23,882 nt of DNA, from positions 1-23,882 of the forward strand of contig CAMLRB010000025.1 in the NCBI GenBank assembly GCA_946482295.1, read 5' to 3'. The stretch comes from an uncultured Bacteriovorax sp. (GTDB lineage: Bacteria > Bdellovibrionota > Bacteriovoracia > Bacteriovoracales > Bacteriovoracaceae). The position numbers were made by a program, and so were the translations under genes. Below, one piece after another: positions 21,799 through 23,882 of this stretch. Under the pieces are notes generated by a model that did not search any database, had not been told where the DNA came from, and saw only the letters and a list, made by a program, of their open reading frames with translations. Each line of letters opens with the position of its first letter. Position 1 is the stretch's first letter.

Positions 21799-22444
21799 TT
21801 TCATAATAGGTCAAGGCCACTGCTACGGCAGTGGTCCCAATAATAAGACATTTCAAAAAAAGATCAACTCTCAATACACCACCTAATTTATGTTTCAAAA
21901 TGACAGCGCTCCAATGGAGTTGATTCTGACTGTTAAACTCTGCTGCCGATTGATCAAGGTAGTGAAGTAGATCTTGCGTGATGAGTGCTCCCTTAAAACC
22001 TAGCTCTTCTTCAATCTTCGCTCTGAGAATGGAAGAAGACTCTCCATAACGAAGAAGTTCATCAATAAGCTCCAACAGCTCAACGTAGAAAAAACGTCGC
22101 TCTCCTGGGAGAATGGTTTCATTTTGCGCAAGAGCAAAAAGCAAATCATTGAAACGTTTTTTTAAATGACGTTTATAGCTAAGTGCACGTGCATCTTTTT
22201 TATTTTCAAAAAGAGGAAAAACTTGAACTAAATAAGGAAGTGTCGCATAGAAACGTTCTTTCAGCCCATAAAGACTTTTAGAGCTGAATGGTTGCCCAAT
22301 GGGGTGGTAATTAAGTGAGCGTCCACAGGCTTCGCACTTTGAATCAGAAAGATAAACTGATTGGCAATTAGGACAACGCTTTATCGGTTGATAAGCTGTT
22401 TCTGGAATACTCGGTCTGTAATGTGATCTCTTTTCTATTTCCAT
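21773..22444 (-). CDS. Zinc-ribbon protein with C-terminal membrane anchor, unknown
   Basis: This 223-aa protein starts with a zinc ribbon (C24, C27, C37, C40; CPNC...CEAC) placed after a short polar N-terminus. The middle (about 55-190) is helical and charged, and a hydrophobic helix (about 196-214, LFLKCLIIGTTAVAVALTYYEII) closes the protein, consistent with a tail-anchored protein facing the cytoplasm. I recognise no enzymatic motif. There is no Shine-Dalgarno; a promoter whose -10 ends 7 nt before the ATG suggests leaderless translation. The gene shares a 60-bp divergent promoter region with lnt and its end overlaps the subtilase gene by 26 bp in convergent orientation. Confidence 0.8.
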   Translation of the reverse strand: MEIEKRSHYRPSIPETAYQPIKRCPNCQSVYLSDSKCEACGRSLNYHPIGQPFSSKSLYGLKERFYATLPYLVQVFPLFENKKDARALSYKRHLKKRFNDLLFALAQNETILPGERRFFYVELLELIDELLRYGESSSILRAKIEEELGFKGALITQDLLHYLDQSAAEFNSQNQLHWSAVILKHKLGGVLRVDLFLKCLIIGTTAVAVALTYYEIIRSQVGK

Positions 22445-22451
22445 TACGAAA

Positions 22452-22481
22452 ATTTTAAAGTGAAAACTCTCTCATTGGCAA
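22452..22481 (-). promoter_or_regulatory. Promoter of the zinc-ribbon gene
   Basis: Minus strand TTGCCA (22481-22476, five of six), 18 bp, TAAAAT (22457-22452, five of six). The start site falls on or next to the ATG at 22444. Its -35 overlaps the -35 of the divergent lnt promoter. Confidence 0.62.
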
Positions 22482-22503
22482 ATAAACAGATTGAAACTAA
22501 ACT
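22475..22503 (+). promoter_or_regulatory. Promoter of lnt
   Basis: TTGGCA (22475-22480, five of six), 17 bp, TAAACT (22498-22503, four of six). The predicted start site is at about 22510, so the ATG at 22511 would be leaderless and the upstream ATG at 22505 would not be transcribed. Confidence 0.6.
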
Positions 22504-22510
22504 CATGAAC

Positions 22511-23882
22511 ATGAAAACGACAATGCGCAAATACCTCCCTTTCCTGGCTTCTCTCGTCGGTGGAACTCTCTATGCCCTCGGCTTTCCTCTGCATGGTGGG
22601 TTTTCCCTCTTTTTTGCGCCTATCATAGGTTTTTTCCTCTTCAATTGGTCTTTAGATCAAAACAAGGCCCTCAAGGCTCAATTTCTCACGAGCGTTTTTT
22701 ATTCACTCGGTTTTTATTTGGCAGGCTTTTATTGGATTCCTTTTACCCTAAAAGAATTTGGGGGATTGCAGCCACCCTTTAATTATTTGCTTGGCCTTTT
22801 ATTTTCGTTTGTCATTATTCCTCAAGTTTATGTTTATGTGGCCTTCAAAAGAAAAATTAAACATCCAATTGTTTTAGCACTTATTTATGTTCTGCTCGAA
22901 AGAATTGTTCCTCAACAGTTCCCTGCCCACTTAGGACACTCCTACGCTTCTCTTACTCCGGACGTTTATTTAACTTTCGCTCCCCTTTTTGGAGCAGCTT
23001 TTTATTCATTCTTCAGCGCACTCATTGGTTTATCTATCCTCGATCAACTAAAAGGAAAAAAGGTCGCTTGGGCGACAAATATTTTTCTCATACTCGTTTT
23101 GGTGGGACATTTGCCTTTTTTCAGAAAAGCAGAGGTGTCTGAAAAAAATCCTCCTCTTTCAGTAAGAGTTGTTCAACCGAACATCGGAAATTTCATTAAG
23201 CTTGAATCAGAAAAAGGAAATCGCTCCTCTTTGATGGCCGTGTTCGATAGTTACTACCAATTGTCGACTCAAAATTATGAGACTCCTAGAAATCTCATTA
23301 TTTGGCCGGAAACAGCTTTTCCCTCACTGTTCTACAGTGAAATGTTGAAGAAAAATAAAGAAGCTCCTCTACCACCTCTAATTCGCGATATCTTAGCAAA
23401 GACGCAAGCAGAACTTTTCATAGGAGGTTATGATGCTAGTTTTGGTCAAGGTTCAGAAGGCCAGAACGACTATAACTCTGCTTTTCTTTTCAGCAAAAAC
23501 GAATATCTAAAAGAAGTTTATCACAAGAAAAAACTTATTCCATTTGGTGAAGGTCTTCCATTCGGTCCATTGAATCCAATGTTTAAAAAACTCATTACTA
23601 ACATCTCGTACTTCGCTGAAGGAAAAGAATGGACGTCTTTTAAAACGGACAATGAAATCGCCTTTATCTCAGCTATTTGCTACGAGATTCTCTTCACCGA
23701 TTTTGTTCGTGATTTTTTAAATGAACAAAAAAATGAAGCTCAATTTCTCGTCAATCTGACGAATGATTCCTGGTACGGAAATACTTCTGAACCTTTTCAA
23801 CATCTCTTTCTTTCCAAGTGGAGATCACTAGAGTTTGCAATCACACTCATTCGTTCGACAAATACTGGTATCACGACGATTA
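22511..23882 (+). CDS. lnt: Apolipoprotein N-acyltransferase Lnt (3' end outside window)
   Basis: Lnt attaches the third acyl chain to the lipid-modified N-terminal Cys of lipoproteins at the periplasmic face of the inner membrane. About 457 residues are visible. Several hydrophobic helices fill the N-terminal half (for example FLASLVGGTLYALGFPLHGG, FYSLGFYLAGFYWIPF and LLGLLFSFVIIPQVYVYV). The nitrilase-like domain then carries the catalytic residues: Glu in LIIWPETAFPS, Lys in HKKKLIPFGEGLPFG and Cys in AICYEILF, followed by LVNLTNDSWYGNTSEPFQH. All triad residues are present, and the reading frame runs to the window edge. The start is ATG 22511 if leaderless; an in-frame ATG at 22505 is the alternative, and a further ATG lies at 22523. 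No Shine-Dalgarno precedes any of them. The lipoprotein encoded at 9665 is a likely substrate. Confidence 0.95.
   Translation, partial: MKTTMRKYLPFLASLVGGTLYALGFPLHGGFSLFFAPIIGFFLFNWSLDQNKALKAQFLTSVFYSLGFYLAGFYWIPFTLKEFGGLQPPFNYLLGLLFSFVIIPQVYVYVAFKRKIKHPIVLALIYVLLERIVPQQFPAHLGHSYASLTPDVYLTFAPLFGAAFYSFFSALIGLSILDQLKGKKVAWATNIFLILVLVGHLPFFRKAEVSEKNPPLSVRVVQPNIGNFIKLESEKGNRSSLMAVFDSYYQLSTQNYETPRNLIIWPETAFPSLFYSEMLKKNKEAPLPPLIRDILAKTQAELFIGGYDASFGQGSEGQNDYNSAFLFSKNEYLKEVYHKKKLIPFGEGLPFGPLNPMFKKLITNISYFAEGKEWTSFKTDNEIAFISAICYEILFTDFVRDFLNEQKNEAQFLVNLTNDSWYGNTSEPFQHLFLSKWRSLEFAITLIRSTNTGITTI

Overview
The window looks like ordinary chromosome of a low-GC, AT-rich Gram-negative bacterium. Lipoprotein processing (lnt), a lipobox protein, MltG, MurA, RF1, Rho and a DksA/TraR-type protein are present, together with several secreted or membrane proteins that I cannot assign. 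The style (hypothetical exported proteins, hybrid kinase, sigma-54-like promoters, secreted S8 protease) is compatible with the Bdellovibrionota, such as a Bacteriovorax/Peredibacter-like predator. That assignment is inference from general style, not from a marker gene. I saw no insertion sequence, prophage, CRISPR array, tRNA or rRNA.

Layout. Positions 1-1817 (minus) hold the N-terminal 605 codons of a large exported, Cys-containing membrane protein that runs off the left edge. Positions 1952-4384 (minus) are a compact four-gene operon: YkgJ-type Cys-cluster protein, zinc-ribbon methyltransferase, ArsC/Spx-like protein, DTW-domain tRNA modification enzyme. A Uup-like ABC-F ATPase (4484-6385, plus) diverges from it. 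Then come a small exported single-pass protein, a secreted protein with Asp-rich motifs, an unknown cytoplasmic protein and a lipoprotein, the last two converging on a strong bidirectional terminator at 8468-8497. Positions 9776-14624 (minus) carry the housekeeping operon rho-prfA-prmC-murA-hinT behind a good promoter and a leader of about 137 nt. A hybrid histidine kinase (14899-17397, minus) diverges from ruvX/yqgF and mltG (17502-19091, plus). A small LRV/HEAT-like protein and a DksA/TraR-family protein follow, then a small secreted protein and a secreted subtilase in divergent orientation, a zinc-ribbon membrane protein, and the 5' 459 codons of lnt, which run off the right edge.

The strongest unexplained signal is the 329-bp gap between the small secreted protein and the subtilase (20300-20628). 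It contains two outward-facing sigma-54-type -24/-12 promoters, each with exactly 10 nt between GG and GC. Between them are two copies of the same dyad, CAGT-N11-ACTG, with centres 74 bp (about seven helical turns) apart. One dyad lies almost equidistant from the two predicted start sites. This predicts an activator-dependent, co-regulated secreted protease and partner module.

A second recurring theme is that several first-of-operon genes (ABC-F, zinc-ribbon protein, lnt, yqgF, mltG) have a -10 hexamer only 5-9 nt before the start codon and no well-placed Shine-Dalgarno. This suggests leaderless or nearly leaderless mRNAs, whereas most other genes have clear AAGGA/GGAG sites. A third is a 9-bp inverted repeat that would bury the Shine-Dalgarno of the lipoprotein gene at 9665.
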